A stretch of 59,724 nucleotides of DNA from an uncultured Schlesneria sp. GTDB taxonomy: Bacteria; Planctomycetota; Planctomycetia; Planctomycetales; Planctomycetaceae. Below the pieces are notes generated by a model. It saw nothing but the letters and a program-made list of their open reading frames with translations. It was not told where the DNA came from and did no database searches. The DNA lies in NCBI GenBank assembly GCA_903840265.1, contig CAIMFH010000090.1, positions 1-59,724 of the forward strand, written 5' to 3'. The position numbers and the translations under genes are program-made. Shown in pieces: positions 44,228 through 52,882 of the stretch. The first letter of the stretch is position 1, and every line of letters begins with the position of its first letter.

Positions 44228-45541
44228 GTGGCCCTGCCTCCGCTTCAGATTGCAATTGTCGGTTTGGGTAATGTCGGAACCGGCGTCGCCAAAATCCTGA
44301 CGGAACATCCGGAACGAATTCGCCAACGCTCTGGGCGTTCGGTCGAAATTCGTCGAGCCGTCGTGCGCGACCTCTCCAAACCGCGTGATGTGAAGCTGAA
44401 TCCCGGCGTCCTGACGAATGACCTCGAATCAGTCATTCACGATCCGAACGTGCAGGTCGCCGTCGAACTGATGGGGGGAATCCACCCCGCTCGCGAAGTG
44501 ATGCTTGCTTTGCTGGCTGCTGGCAAGGACGTTGTCACCGCTAACAAAGCGTTGCTCTGCGAGCACGGTGACGAAATTTTCGAGTGCGCGAAGAAATACG
44601 GCCGCACGGTCTGCTTCGAAGCGGCGGTTGCGGGGGGCATCCCCATTATCGCTGCCGTCGGGCAGTCGATGGCGGGAAATCAGATCCTGGGAATCCAGGC
44701 GATTCTGAACGGCACCACCAACTACATTCTGTCCGAGATGCTGTTGCGTGGACAGTCGTACGAAGAGGCCCTGGGTCAGGCTCAAGAATTGGGTTATGCC
44801 GAAGCGGATCCAACGCTCGACGTGAACGGAACCGACGCCGCTCAAAAGCTGGGGATCCTGGCGCAGTTGTCGTTTGGTTGCAAAGTCACCGCTGCTGATT
44901 TTCATGTGTCGGGTATCGACAAGCTCGAACGGACCGACATCCAATACGCCAAGGAACTGGGCTACACGATCAAGCTGCTGGCGCGAGTCCACCTGGTCGG
45001 CGGACGACTCGAGATGAGTGTTCGCCCCACGTTGATCCGTGTCGATCGGCCTTTGGCACAGATTCACGGTCCGTTCAATGCGATCCTGCTCGACGGCGAT
45101 GTCGTCGGGCCCGTCTCGTACTCGGGACGTGGTGCGGGTCAGCTTCCGACGGCTTCTGCTGTGGCCGCCGATATCATCGATCTGGCCATTGGTCGAGCTC
45201 AACTGACGTTCGCGTGTCTGGATCTGTGGCGTGAAAAATCGCCATTCGAGTTAGTTCCTCTGCACGAAGCGACCAGCCGCTACTTCCTGCGGTTGACAGT
45301 CGAAGATCGTCCCAACGTGTTGGCCGAAGTGACCGGCGTTCTGGGTCGACACGGCATCAGCTTGGCAACGCTGATTCAACCGGAAGCTCCCGAAGTCGAC
45401 GACGCCTCGGCCGTCCAGCGTGTGCCACTGATCATCATGACGCATCGCACATCGGCCGGCAGTCTGGCTGCGGCAGAACGCGAACTGGATCAACTGGCCG
45501 CGGTGCATTCGCCACGCATGGTCCTGGCGGTCGCAGATTGA
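44228..45541 (+). CDS. hom: Homoserine dehydrogenase
   Basis: A 437-residue monofunctional enzyme that reduces aspartate semialdehyde to homoserine for Thr/Met synthesis. N-terminal Rossmann motif IAIVGLGNVGTGV, then VVTANKALL, the catalytic segment AAVAGGIPII, NGTTNYILSEM and AEADPTLDVNGTDAAQKL. A C-terminal ACT domain (~345-437, FLRLTVEDRPNVLAEVTGVLGRHGI) suggests feedback control by an amino acid. GTG 44228 is chosen because GAAAGGA stands seven bases upstream; an ATG at 44198 would add ten residues without a ribosome site. Confidence 0.95.
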   Translation: MALPPLQIAIVGLGNVGTGVAKILTEHPERIRQRSGRSVEIRRAVVRDLSKPRDVKLNPGVLTNDLESVIHDPNVQVAVELMGGIHPAREVMLALLAAGKDVVTANKALLCEHGDEIFECAKKYGRTVCFEAAVAGGIPIIAAVGQSMAGNQILGIQAILNGTTNYILSEMLLRGQSYEEALGQAQELGYAEADPTLDVNGTDAAQKLGILAQLSFGCKVTAADFHVSGIDKLERTDIQYAKELGYTIKLLARVHLVGGRLEMSVRPTLIRVDRPLAQIHGPFNAILLDGDVVGPVSYSGRGAGQLPTASAVAADIIDLAIGRAQLTFACLDLWREKSPFELVPLHEATSRYFLRLTVEDRPNVLAEVTGVLGRHGISLATLIQPEAPEVDDASAVQRVPLIIMTHRTSAGSLAAAERELDQLAAVHSPRMVLAVAD

Positions 45542-45546
45542 TCTTG

Positions 45547-45620
45547 TAGGGTAGGTGCAGCCTTCGGAACGCACCAACGGTTCTTAATAAGATGGTGTGT
45601 TCCGAAGACTCACACACCCT
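45547..45620. terminator. Probable bidirectional terminator from an inverted repeat pair
   Basis: CTTCGGAACGCACC (45562-45575) and GGTGTGTTCCGAAG (45594-45607) pair with one G-T wobble and an 18-nt loop, between converging genes. The two arms are a plus-strand and a minus-strand copy of the TAGGGTG repeat. No long T run is present, so termination is a guess from position and structure. Confidence 0.5.
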
Positions 45621-46050
45621 GCTTTGCCTTCAACTGCTCGATAGCGATCTCGGCTTCAAGACGATTTGCTTTTGCCCTGAGAACTGTGACTTTTGTTCCT
45701 TTGGCGCCTTCCAGTCGCACTTTTGCCAGTTCTTCGAATTGCTGCATGGCTTCCACGTACGTTTCGTAGAACTTGATGCGATCCGAATCAGCCTCGGCCG
45801 CATCCACTTGCGCACGAACCAACAGCAGCCAAGCGTCGCAGGCTTCTTCTATTGAGTGGGATCCCCTCTTTGCGAGGCGTGTCGCTCCGTCCGTCATGCC
45901 CTCCAATGTGGCGATCCGCTCTTTCTGCAGTTCTTTGATCTTCTTCGCCGACTCATCCTGGTTTTTAGCGCCGCCTTTGTCCTGAGAGTTGGCGGCTGAA
46001 ACCACCAAAGCAGTTGCCATCAGCATCACGATCAACGTAATGGCTTTCAT
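45610..46050 (-). CDS. Small secreted coiled-coil protein A
   Basis: A 146-residue protein with a signal peptide (MKAITLIVMLMATALVVSAAN) and a mature part that is almost all helix with heptad-like spacing (KIKELQKERIATLEGM, FEELAKVRLEGAKG, ANRLEAEIAIEQLKAK). The pattern resembles TolC-like helical hairpins, but no membrane barrel is present. It is a tandem duplicate of the next gene upstream. Its stop (TGA) comes two codons later than in its sister because TAG has become CAG, reading into the TAGGGTG repeat. Ribosome site: GGAGATCGACT before ATG. Confidence 0.8.
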   Translation of the reverse strand: MKAITLIVMLMATALVVSAANSQDKGGAKNQDESAKKIKELQKERIATLEGMTDGATRLAKRGSHSIEEACDAWLLLVRAQVDAAEADSDRIKFYETYVEAMQQFEELAKVRLEGAKGTKVTVLRAKANRLEAEIAIEQLKAKQGV

Positions 46051-46232
46051 AGTCGATCTCCAAAGTTAAGTAATAACCGGCGATACTGGGGATGATTCAT
46101 GCCCGCTTTTGTGGCTTCCAGAGAAACAGAGTGAAAGATCAACGGCAGTACAACGGACCAACGCGGGATGACCCAATTCGTAGAGTGGGGTTATGTTGTA
46201 CGTCAATCGATTGGAACCGCTATTGATAAGAT

Positions 46233-46261
46233 GGTGTGTTCCGAAGACTCCACACACCCTA
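46233..46261 (-). repeat. TAGGGTG stop-codon-associated repeat, copy 4
   Basis: On the minus strand TAGGGTGTGTGGAGTCTTCG then GAACACACC begins with the TAG stop of secreted protein B. The GGTGTGT and ACACACC ends make a 7-bp hairpin. The same bases, with TAG changed to CAG, follow secreted protein A. Confidence 0.75.
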
Positions 46262-46702
46262 CTTGGCCACCTTGGCTTTCAATCGCTCCAACGCGATTTC
46301 AGCCTCTAGGCGAGCCGCTTTTGCTTTCTGAACCGCCATTTCGCTTGCTCGGGCTGATTCCTTCCTGGCTATCGCGATCTCTTCGGATTGCTTCAAAACT
46401 TTGATGTCGCTTTCGTAAAACTGAATTCGCTGTGCATCATTTGCGGCGTATTCGATCTGTGCCTGAAGCAATTGATGTCGGCATTCTTCGGCGACTTCAG
46501 GCAGCGCTCGTCCATCCCGTACGAGTATGCCCGCACTCCCAATCGCGGCCGACAACGCCTCAAGTCGCTCTTTCTGCAACTCCTTGATCTTCCCGGCGGA
46601 TTCTTCCTGCTGGTTTTTCGCTGCGCCTCCCTCCTGCGGGCTGGCAGCCGAAACTATGAGAGCAGTTGCCATCAGCATCACAATCAACGCAGTCGCTTTC
46701 AT
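46259..46702 (-). CDS. Small secreted coiled-coil protein B
   Basis: A 147-residue paralog of secreted protein A, sharing the signal peptide (ALIVMLMATALIVSAA), the segment KIKELQKER, a middle RIQFYES/RIKFYET motif and the end AARLEAEIALERLKAK. It is mostly helical and lies 208 bp upstream of its sister on the same strand. Both have the ribosome site GGAGATCGACT before ATG, so the duplication included the leader and 3' flank. I know no function; export suggests a periplasmic structural part. Confidence 0.8.
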   Translation of the reverse strand: MKATALIVMLMATALIVSAASPQEGGAAKNQQEESAGKIKELQKERLEALSAAIGSAGILVRDGRALPEVAEECRHQLLQAQIEYAANDAQRIQFYESDIKVLKQSEEIAIARKESARASEMAVQKAKAARLEAEIALERLKAKVAK

Positions 46703-46855
46703 AGTCGATCTCCGAGAATTGCAGGAATTAGAATACTCCGGACTTGGAACGTAGGTATCTCCACCTCTGGGAGGAACCTGTTTTGGCCTATGTCATGAGG
46801 CCCAAGGGAGCCCGTTGGGCCTAAAGAAAATGAGCCGACCGACGACATGCGCTAC

Positions 46856-47266
46856 TTACTTCAGCAGTTCACTCAACTGTTCAGGGCTTTCGTTTTCCAA
46901 TAAAGCCGAGAACTCCTCTTTCAAGACTCTTCCATAGGCTTCGATGAAGGTGCTGCGGTCAATTTCCGGACCACAGAATCCTCGCGGACGTTTCACCTTT
47001 CGACTCGGGCAATACTTCCTGATCAACTGATCTAGTCTTTTCGCTTTTCGCGAATCGTTGTCTGCGATGATTACATACGGTGGAACACCTTGATCTATCC
47101 ACAATTGAATCTCGCAGTCATTTTTACGAAAGCCAAACGTGACCGATCGGATGTCGTTATTCGCCGGTGGCATCTCCAGTACGAACCCATAATCTCGCAC
47201 TAAAAATCCAAAGAATGGCTTCACTTCGTGAATGTAGTAATCTTCCCAGGTGTCGTAAGTTTTCAT
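46856..47266 (-). CDS. Hypothetical cytoplasmic protein
   Basis: A 136-residue protein I do not recognise. It begins MKTYDTWEDYYIHEVKPFF and has alternating beta/helix pattern, with DCEIQLWIDQGVPPYVIIAD in the middle and a basic patch (RKYCPSRKVKRPRGF). No signal peptide. It begins 14 bp after the PSCyt1/DUF1553 gene, so it is probably co-transcribed with it, though the usual downstream partner of such genes in planctomycetes is a DUF1501 protein. Confidence 0.75.
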   Translation of the reverse strand: MKTYDTWEDYYIHEVKPFFGFLVRDYGFVLEMPPANNDIRSVTFGFRKNDCEIQLWIDQGVPPYVIIADNDSRKAKRLDQLIRKYCPSRKVKRPRGFCGPEIDRSTFIEAYGRVLKEEFSALLENESPEQLSELLK

Positions 47267-47280
47267 CCCGCGTATTTTCG

Positions 47281-49722
47281 TTACCGCACAAACTGAAATT
47301 CCGGCTGCATGATGATGGCCCAGAGTAAGTCCTGGACGCGCTGTTCATCGGGCTTCTCACCTAGCAGATCATTCACGACAGTCAGCTCTTCGGGGGATGG
47401 ATTTCGTGAGTACGCATTGCGGAACAACCAGACGCCGAGCGGTTCGGTGACACTTGCTGGACGAGACAACAGCGTCTGAGCTCCCTTCGCGAGATCATCC
47501 GCCAGCGTCTGTCCATTGGCGAGGTCAATCGCTTCCAAGGTTGTCAGGTCACTCGGTCGCATGCTGACGATCTGGTCTCGATTGGGACGCCCGAGTGACC
47601 GCATTAGGGCATCACTTTTCACGAGTGAGGCGCGGACCGAACCGCCGGCTGCTTGCGTCAGGATCGCCAGCATCTGTGGGTTCACCTGGCCGGACCACAC
47701 GCCGGGATTATCGACGACGGCGGCCGCTTTCCAGTCGGTCGGCGGTTTCTTGAACTTGCCGTTGCCCTCTGGCACCAAGGCTGTCCATTCCCATTCCGCG
47801 TTGGTGGCGATCGACTGCTCGCTCTTGTCCGGCATGCGCAATACAGCTTCAAAGACGAGAGCCGCTGGGTTCGGAGATTCGCCTCCATTCTTGGCGACGA
47901 TCAGGATTTCGTTCGCTCCGACTTTCAGCGCCCCTTCAAACGGAACCGTCTCAACGGATTCCCAATTCACATCGGCCTGCACTTTGCGGCCATTCACATA
48001 CAGCGTGTATTCGTTGTCGCACGTGATGACTCCAATCGCCTGTAGAGGGATCGCCGGCAATTTGACGGTGCGCCGGAACGTGATCGTTTCCCCGGCCGCG
48101 GCCGAAGCCGATGCCTTGCTGTTCGACCAGATCCATTGCGACTTCAGTGCGACTTCGGGTCGCGGCGCTCCATCTGCCTGCTTCTCTGGTTTGAATCGCG
48201 CGACCTGAGCATCTAATTTCGTCGGCGCGGCCCCCGTGATCTGCCAGATCGAATCCAAGAATTGCTCGGCGGTCATTCGTCGAGCAATCGGCCCCCGAAA
48301 CACAAATGTCGCTGCATCGGGCAAGGCATCCAGCGATCGCGTTTGAGCTTGATAGGCATCTGATGTGCAAATCAGTGCCATCGTCTGCTTCAGGTCGTAG
48401 CCATTCTCGACGAGGTTCGCGGCGAGGTAGTCGAGCAGGTCGGCACTCCACGGTTCCGTGTGCATCGCATCGACCGGATGCACGATGCCGCGACCCATCA
48501 GGCGATGCCAGATCCGGTTCACAATCGTTCGCGTGAATCGGCCATTTTCCGGATGCGTCATCAAGGCCGCCAGTTGCTTCAATCGTTCTGGTTGAGGTGC
48601 GTTGGCGTCGATCTGACCCAGCTCCGGAAAAATCCACGCCGCCTTCGCCTTGCGATCGATTGGCTTATCGCAACGATGAATTTCCAGCGGTTGCGAAGCA
48701 TAGATCGCGGCGAGGCCATAGGCTTCATCCAGTTTCCAGCGATCGATGAAACTGTCGTGACACGACGCGCACTTCATGTTGATGCCGAGAAACGACTGCG
48801 ACACGCTCTGGGCAAACTGAACTTCCACGGTCTGACTGGAATTCACATCGCCTCGCCACCGGATCCCCTGGATGTAGCCTTCGGACTCGGCCGTTGGCGC
48901 GATCAATTCACGAACGAATTGGTCATACGGTTTGTTCTCGACCAGCGACCGATACAACCATGTTGTGATCTGCTTGCGTCCGCCGGTGATAAACCCCGTG
49001 CCGGTGTAGTCATTTCGGAGCAGATCATTCCAGAACGTCAGCCAGTGCTCGGTGTAGGCGACGTCATCATTCAGCAGACTGTGAATTAACTCCGCCCGCT
49101 TCTGTGGATTCTGACTCGCCTCAAACTCAGTTAATTTCTCGGAGGAGGGGAGTAGTCCGATCAGGTCGAGCGACACGCGCCGTAAGAACACAGGATCAGA
49201 GGCCGGTTGCGGGCGTTCAATGTGATGATCAGCCAGATACGCATCGATAATTCGATCCACCGGGTTCTGGCGTCCGTTGATCGCCGGTGGCAATTCGACA
49301 TGACGCGGCTTGAGTGGCGGTTCATAAGCGGTCGCCTTAAACGCAAAACCGTCTTCCCACTTCATCCCCGCATCGATCCAGGCGGATAGCAACGTGATCT
49401 GTTCCGCGGGAACTCGATTCCCTTCCGGCGGCATCTGGACAGTTGCGTCGTTGGACTTCAACCGCTGGATCAGATCGCTGTTCTCAGCCTTGCCAGGAAC
49501 AACCGCCTTGCCACCTTCACCTCCAGCCAGCAGCAGCTCGCGCGTGTTCATCGAGAACCCACCTTGCTTCTTATCGCCGGTATGACACTGAGGGCAATGT
49601 TTTTTCACAATCGGCACAACGTCGTGAGCAAAATCGATCTCGGCCCCGTGTGAGTCGTTCGGAGCTGTAGACAGTATGAGTATTGCGATCGTGAGCAGAG
49701 TGGAGGCGTTCGATCGAGTCAT
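47281..49722 (-). CDS. PSCyt1-DUF1549-DUF1553 cytochrome-like secreted protein
   Basis: An 813-residue planctomycete-type protein with a signal peptide (~1-27). The PSCyt1 domain has a c-type heme motif CPQCH (Cys43, Cys46, His47), the DUF1549 domain follows (SLDLIGLLPSSEKLTEF, and a second CASCH), then DUF1553 (RFTRTIVNRIWHRLMGRGIVHPVDAM, LLDYLAANLVENGYDLKQTM). A beta-rich, carbohydrate-binding-like segment (~545-690, with RRTVKLP, YTLYVNGRKV and NEILIVAKNGG) interrupts the DUF1553 part. The protein should be exported and carry heme; its role is unproven. I start at ATG 49722, since the longer frame runs into the perfect hairpin at 49800. Confidence 0.92.
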   Translation of the reverse strand: MTRSNASTLLTIAILILSTAPNDSHGAEIDFAHDVVPIVKKHCPQCHTGDKKQGGFSMNTRELLLAGGEGGKAVVPGKAENSDLIQRLKSNDATVQMPPEGNRVPAEQITLLSAWIDAGMKWEDGFAFKATAYEPPLKPRHVELPPAINGRQNPVDRIIDAYLADHHIERPQPASDPVFLRRVSLDLIGLLPSSEKLTEFEASQNPQKRAELIHSLLNDDVAYTEHWLTFWNDLLRNDYTGTGFITGGRKQITTWLYRSLVENKPYDQFVRELIAPTAESEGYIQGIRWRGDVNSSQTVEVQFAQSVSQSFLGINMKCASCHDSFIDRWKLDEAYGLAAIYASQPLEIHRCDKPIDRKAKAAWIFPELGQIDANAPQPERLKQLAALMTHPENGRFTRTIVNRIWHRLMGRGIVHPVDAMHTEPWSADLLDYLAANLVENGYDLKQTMALICTSDAYQAQTRSLDALPDAATFVFRGPIARRMTAEQFLDSIWQITGAAPTKLDAQVARFKPEKQADGAPRPEVALKSQWIWSNSKASASAAAGETITFRRTVKLPAIPLQAIGVITCDNEYTLYVNGRKVQADVNWESVETVPFEGALKVGANEILIVAKNGGESPNPAALVFEAVLRMPDKSEQSIATNAEWEWTALVPEGNGKFKKPPTDWKAAAVVDNPGVWSGQVNPQMLAILTQAAGGSVRASLVKSDALMRSLGRPNRDQIVSMRPSDLTTLEAIDLANGQTLADDLAKGAQTLLSRPASVTEPLGVWLFRNAYSRNPSPEELTVVNDLLGEKPDEQRVQDLLWAIIMQPEFQFVR

Positions 49723-50116
49723 CGTGGATTCACCAGGTTGCCAAGTCATGAGAGATGCCAAACGTAAGTTGTTAGTGATTTCGCATCGGCGGCGGTTACA
49801 ACGCAAAGGCGCAAAGGCGCAGAGACGCAAAGAAGAACAAAGAGGGGGCATTCCTATTTCTTCCTTTGCGTCTCTGCGCCTTTGCGCCTTTGCGTTAAAA
49901 TCGCCCCATTCGTGAAAAGGCGCCCACAGGTATCTTGCCTAATCGTCCTGATCAGAGCATCGCCGATTTCTCTCATGATCATCAATCTTGTGCGAATGTG
50001 AAGCCTGCGACGGTAAGTTGTTCTTCGCGGGTGATGGCTGTTCGAGGCACGGCCCGTTAGAATCTGCCCCTTGTTTGCGGGCAGTTGCATTTAGACCGGT
50101 CGAGGTTCAAGACAGC
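49723..50116. other. Divergent gap with a perfect 33-bp hairpin
   Basis: About 390 bp between the PSCyt1 gene and the Gfo/Idh gene, so it should contain promoters for both. The main feature is the inverted repeat listed separately. Reading frames across it (for example LCAFAPLRC-type peptides) come from the repeat and are spurious. Confidence 0.6.
49800..49896. repeat. Perfect 33-bp inverted repeat (AACGCAAAGGCG family)
   Basis: The left arm 49800-49832 begins AACGCAAAGGCGCAAAGGCG, and the right arm 49864-49896 is its exact reverse complement; the loop is 31 nt. Similar CGCAAAGGCGCAAAGGCGCAGAGACG sequences are scattered in planctomycete and cyanobacterial genomes as far as I recall. It would be a very stable cruciform or RNA hairpin. 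Confidence 0.95.
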
Positions 50117-51163
50117 ATGACGGATCGACTTCGAGTTGGAATCGTAGGGGCAGGTGACAATACGCGGCGGCGGCACATTCCCGGTTTGCGAGCCGTCGCG
50201 GGTGTCGAAGTGGTTGGCGTCGCCAATCGAACTGCCGAATCTACCGAGCGCGTTGCGAACGAATTCGGCATCGCCACTCGCTATCCCAATTGGCAGGCCC
50301 TGGTCGCCGACGATCAAGTCGACGCCGTGGTCGTCGGCACGTGGCCCAACCTGCATGCGGAAGTGACCTGCGCGGCCCTGGCGGCTGGCAAGCATGTGCT
50401 GTGCGAAGCGCGGATGGCTCGCAATGTCGCGGAAGCGTGCACAATGGCGGTTGCAGCGCAAGCTCGACCCGACAAAGTGGCGATGCTGGTCCCGAGTCCG
50501 TTCGGTCTGGAATGCGATACCGAAATCGAATTGCTGCTGTTCCGAAACTTCATCGGCGATCTGCGTGAAGTGGTCGTGATCGGTGCGGACGACCAGTTTC
50601 ATGACTACACCAAATACCTGCATTGGCGACAGGACGCGGCGATCAGTGGCTTTAACGTTCTGACGCTCGGCATCCTGCACGAGACGCTCTCTCGCTGGGT
50701 GCCTCAGCCGACCCGAGTCTACGCGCAAACGCAGATCTTCGAACCGGTCCGCCCCAATCCGCACGGTTCGGGCAATCTCGCTGTGACGGTTCCCGACAGT
50801 GTCCAGATTCTGACTCAGTATGCCAGTGGGGCCCGGGGGATTTACCACTTCAGTGGAACCGCGCTGCAGGGGCCGGGCAAGCAGATCCATCTGTTCGGCA
50901 GCCTGGGAACAATCAAGATCGTCTTCGGCGAGCACGACCGCGTCTTTGTGGGCCGCAAGGTCGACTCTGAACTGCGCGAGATCACGATTCCCCCCGAAAA
51001 GCTCGGTGGCTGGCGAGTCGAAGCGGAATTTGTCGCCGCTATTCGAGGCGAAGAAAAAGTCCGCCGCACCGACTTGGCTGCCGGTCTGCAATACATGGAA
51101 TTTACAGAAGCCGTCGCCAACAGTGCTCAAAGTGGCCTGCCGGTTAGCTTGCCGCTGTCGTGA
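50117..51163 (+). CDS. Gfo/Idh/MocA family oxidoreductase
   Basis: A 348-residue protein with the NAD(P)-binding start RVGIVGAGDNTRRRHIPGL, VDAVVVGTWPNLHAEV and the helix AALAAGKHVLCEARMARN. The family's EKP motif, whose Lys is catalytic, reads EAR here, so classical dehydrogenase activity is doubtful. The C-terminal domain follows the usual open beta-sheet (YHFSGTALQGPGKQIHLFGSLGTIKI). The family oxidises sugars or related compounds. The next gene, a flippase-like membrane protein, starts ~100 bp later. ATG 50117 is preferred over a longer frame from 49988. Confidence 0.9.
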   Translation: MTDRLRVGIVGAGDNTRRRHIPGLRAVAGVEVVGVANRTAESTERVANEFGIATRYPNWQALVADDQVDAVVVGTWPNLHAEVTCAALAAGKHVLCEARMARNVAEACTMAVAAQARPDKVAMLVPSPFGLECDTEIELLLFRNFIGDLREVVVIGADDQFHDYTKYLHWRQDAAISGFNVLTLGILHETLSRWVPQPTRVYAQTQIFEPVRPNPHGSGNLAVTVPDSVQILTQYASGARGIYHFSGTALQGPGKQIHLFGSLGTIKIVFGEHDRVFVGRKVDSELREITIPPEKLGGWRVEAEFVAAIRGEEKVRRTDLAAGLQYMEFTEAVANSAQSGLPVSLPLS

Positions 51164-51266
51164 TTGCATCGGTCTTATTCGTCCTATCAAAAATGGGACG
51201 AATAAGACTGATGAGACGGATGGGTCGCGTTTGGCCATCGAGGACGTCAATACAAAAGAGGGTCCG

Positions 51267-52676
51267 TTGGATTCACCGCCGCTTGACCCACCGCAGCGAT
51301 CGCGACTCCGGCGCCTTCTGAATCGGCTGGAAGTCGACAGGGCGGTCTTCTATGCCATCGCGACTCGCGCCTGGCAGTTCCTGGCGGGCCCGATCTCCAT
51401 CCTGGTCATCGCCGCTTGCTTTACGCCACAGTTGCAAGGCTACTTCTATACGTTCGCCAGTTTGATGGGGATGCAGACGCTCGTCGAACTCGGCCTGCAC
51501 GGGGTCATCATCAACGTCGCCAGCCACGAGTGGTCGCGGCTGCATCTGGACGCCAACGGGCACATCCAGGGAGACGCCGGGGCGCTGCATCGCCTGGCGG
51601 GATTGAAGCGATTCGTGGCGCGATGGTATGCCGTCGTGGCGCTGGTCTTCTTTCTTGTCTGCGGCATCGGTGGAGCGATCTTCCTGAGTTTGCCATCGGC
51701 TGAAGAAACGCAGTCCGACAACGTCGCCTGGATAGCACCCTGGTTTTGCCTCGTCGCCCTGAATGCCTTGTTGCTGTGGGCGTGGGCGTATACGGCGATC
51801 CTGGAAGGCTGCAATCAGGTGATCGTGCTGCATCGAGTCCGCTTGCTGCAGTTCGTGACGGGCAGCTTTGCCGTCTGGGCCAGCATGATCGCCGGGTTTG
51901 GTTTGTGGGCGGCAGTCGTCTCGGTGGCCGTGCGAGTGGTCTGGGACCTCTGGCTGATCGCCGTTCGTTACCGAAGTTTCTGGCAGTCCCTCGCGGACCA
52001 ACCGGTCGACAAGATTTCGTGGCGTGATGAGATCTGGCCGTTGCAATGGAAGATGGCTGTCTTCGGTGTGACGCTGTATCTGGCGTTCGGCCTGTTTAAC
52101 CCGGTGATGTTTCATTTTCACACCAAGGCCATCGCCGGCCAGATGGGGATGACGCTCACGATCCTGACCGCGCTAGAGTCGGCCGCCTATGCCTGGGTCC
52201 ACGTGCGGACTCCACTGTTTGGAAGCTTGGTCGCTCGACGCGACTGGGTTGAGATGGATCGTGTCTTCTATCGACTGACGGCGATCTCATGGAGCTTCTA
52301 TCTACTCGGAGCGATTAGCGTTTGTGTCGGAGTCTGGGTGCTGAATGTTCTTCCGTGGGAGCTGACACAACGGTTAGCTTCGCGTCTGTTGCCCCTCCTT
52401 CCTACGGTCATTCTGGCCGTCGCCTACCTTATCCTGCACCTCCCTCGCTGTCAGACAATTTACGTTCGTGCCCACAAGCAAGATCCTTTCTTGCTCGCCG
52501 CAGTCGTGTCACATGGACTCATTGCCGCCGCGGTTATTGTCCTAGGACGAGCCTACGGCCCCATCGGTGCCGCGTGGGGATTGTTGGCTGTTGTTAGTCT
52601 GGTCAACCTGCCGTGGTGGACGGTGATCTGGATGCGTACTCGCCGAGATTGGCATTCGGCAGAACCAACCCCTTGA
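51267..52676 (+). CDS. Polysaccharide flippase-like membrane protein
   Basis: A 469-residue inner-membrane protein with about 11-12 hydrophobic helices and an organisation like MATE/MOP-superfamily O-antigen flippases (FYAIATRAWQFLAGPISILVIAACFTPQLQGYF at the start, AYGPIGAAWGLLAVVSLVNLPWW at the end). Such proteins move lipid-linked sugars across the membrane. No glycosyltransferase is in the window. TTG 51267 is preferred because AAGAGGG precedes it; the frame stays open far upstream through the Gfo/Idh end, so the start is uncertain. A TTATTCGTCC...GGGACGAATAA inverted stretch (51177-51204) stands just before it. Confidence 0.82.
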   Translation: MDSPPLDPPQRSRLRRLLNRLEVDRAVFYAIATRAWQFLAGPISILVIAACFTPQLQGYFYTFASLMGMQTLVELGLHGVIINVASHEWSRLHLDANGHIQGDAGALHRLAGLKRFVARWYAVVALVFFLVCGIGGAIFLSLPSAEETQSDNVAWIAPWFCLVALNALLLWAWAYTAILEGCNQVIVLHRVRLLQFVTGSFAVWASMIAGFGLWAAVVSVAVRVVWDLWLIAVRYRSFWQSLADQPVDKISWRDEIWPLQWKMAVFGVTLYLAFGLFNPVMFHFHTKAIAGQMGMTLTILTALESAAYAWVHVRTPLFGSLVARRDWVEMDRVFYRLTAISWSFYLLGAISVCVGVWVLNVLPWELTQRLASRLLPLLPTVILAVAYLILHLPRCQTIYVRAHKQDPFLLAAVVSHGLIAAAVIVLGRAYGPIGAAWGLLAVVSLVNLPWWTVIWMRTRRDWHSAEPTP

Positions 52677-52882
52677 ATCCCAGTGAGCCGCGCTGCGCAT
52701 GGGTTCGGTGATCCGAATGTGTCAGCCCCCAACCAGTCACAGTTGGTTGGCTAATCTCTATCCTACCCGGGCGGCAATACGACCTCGCCACAATCTTCTT
52801 GCAGAATTGGTATAAAATCCGTTGAATGTTTTAAGACATTACGTATTAGAAGCGGACTCGTGTCGCTAGGGGGCGGTGGCGA

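Noticed and set aside
50057-51250. 397-residue frame opposite the Gfo/Idh gene
   Set aside because: Shadow of a gene with a recognisable Rossmann motif on the other strand.
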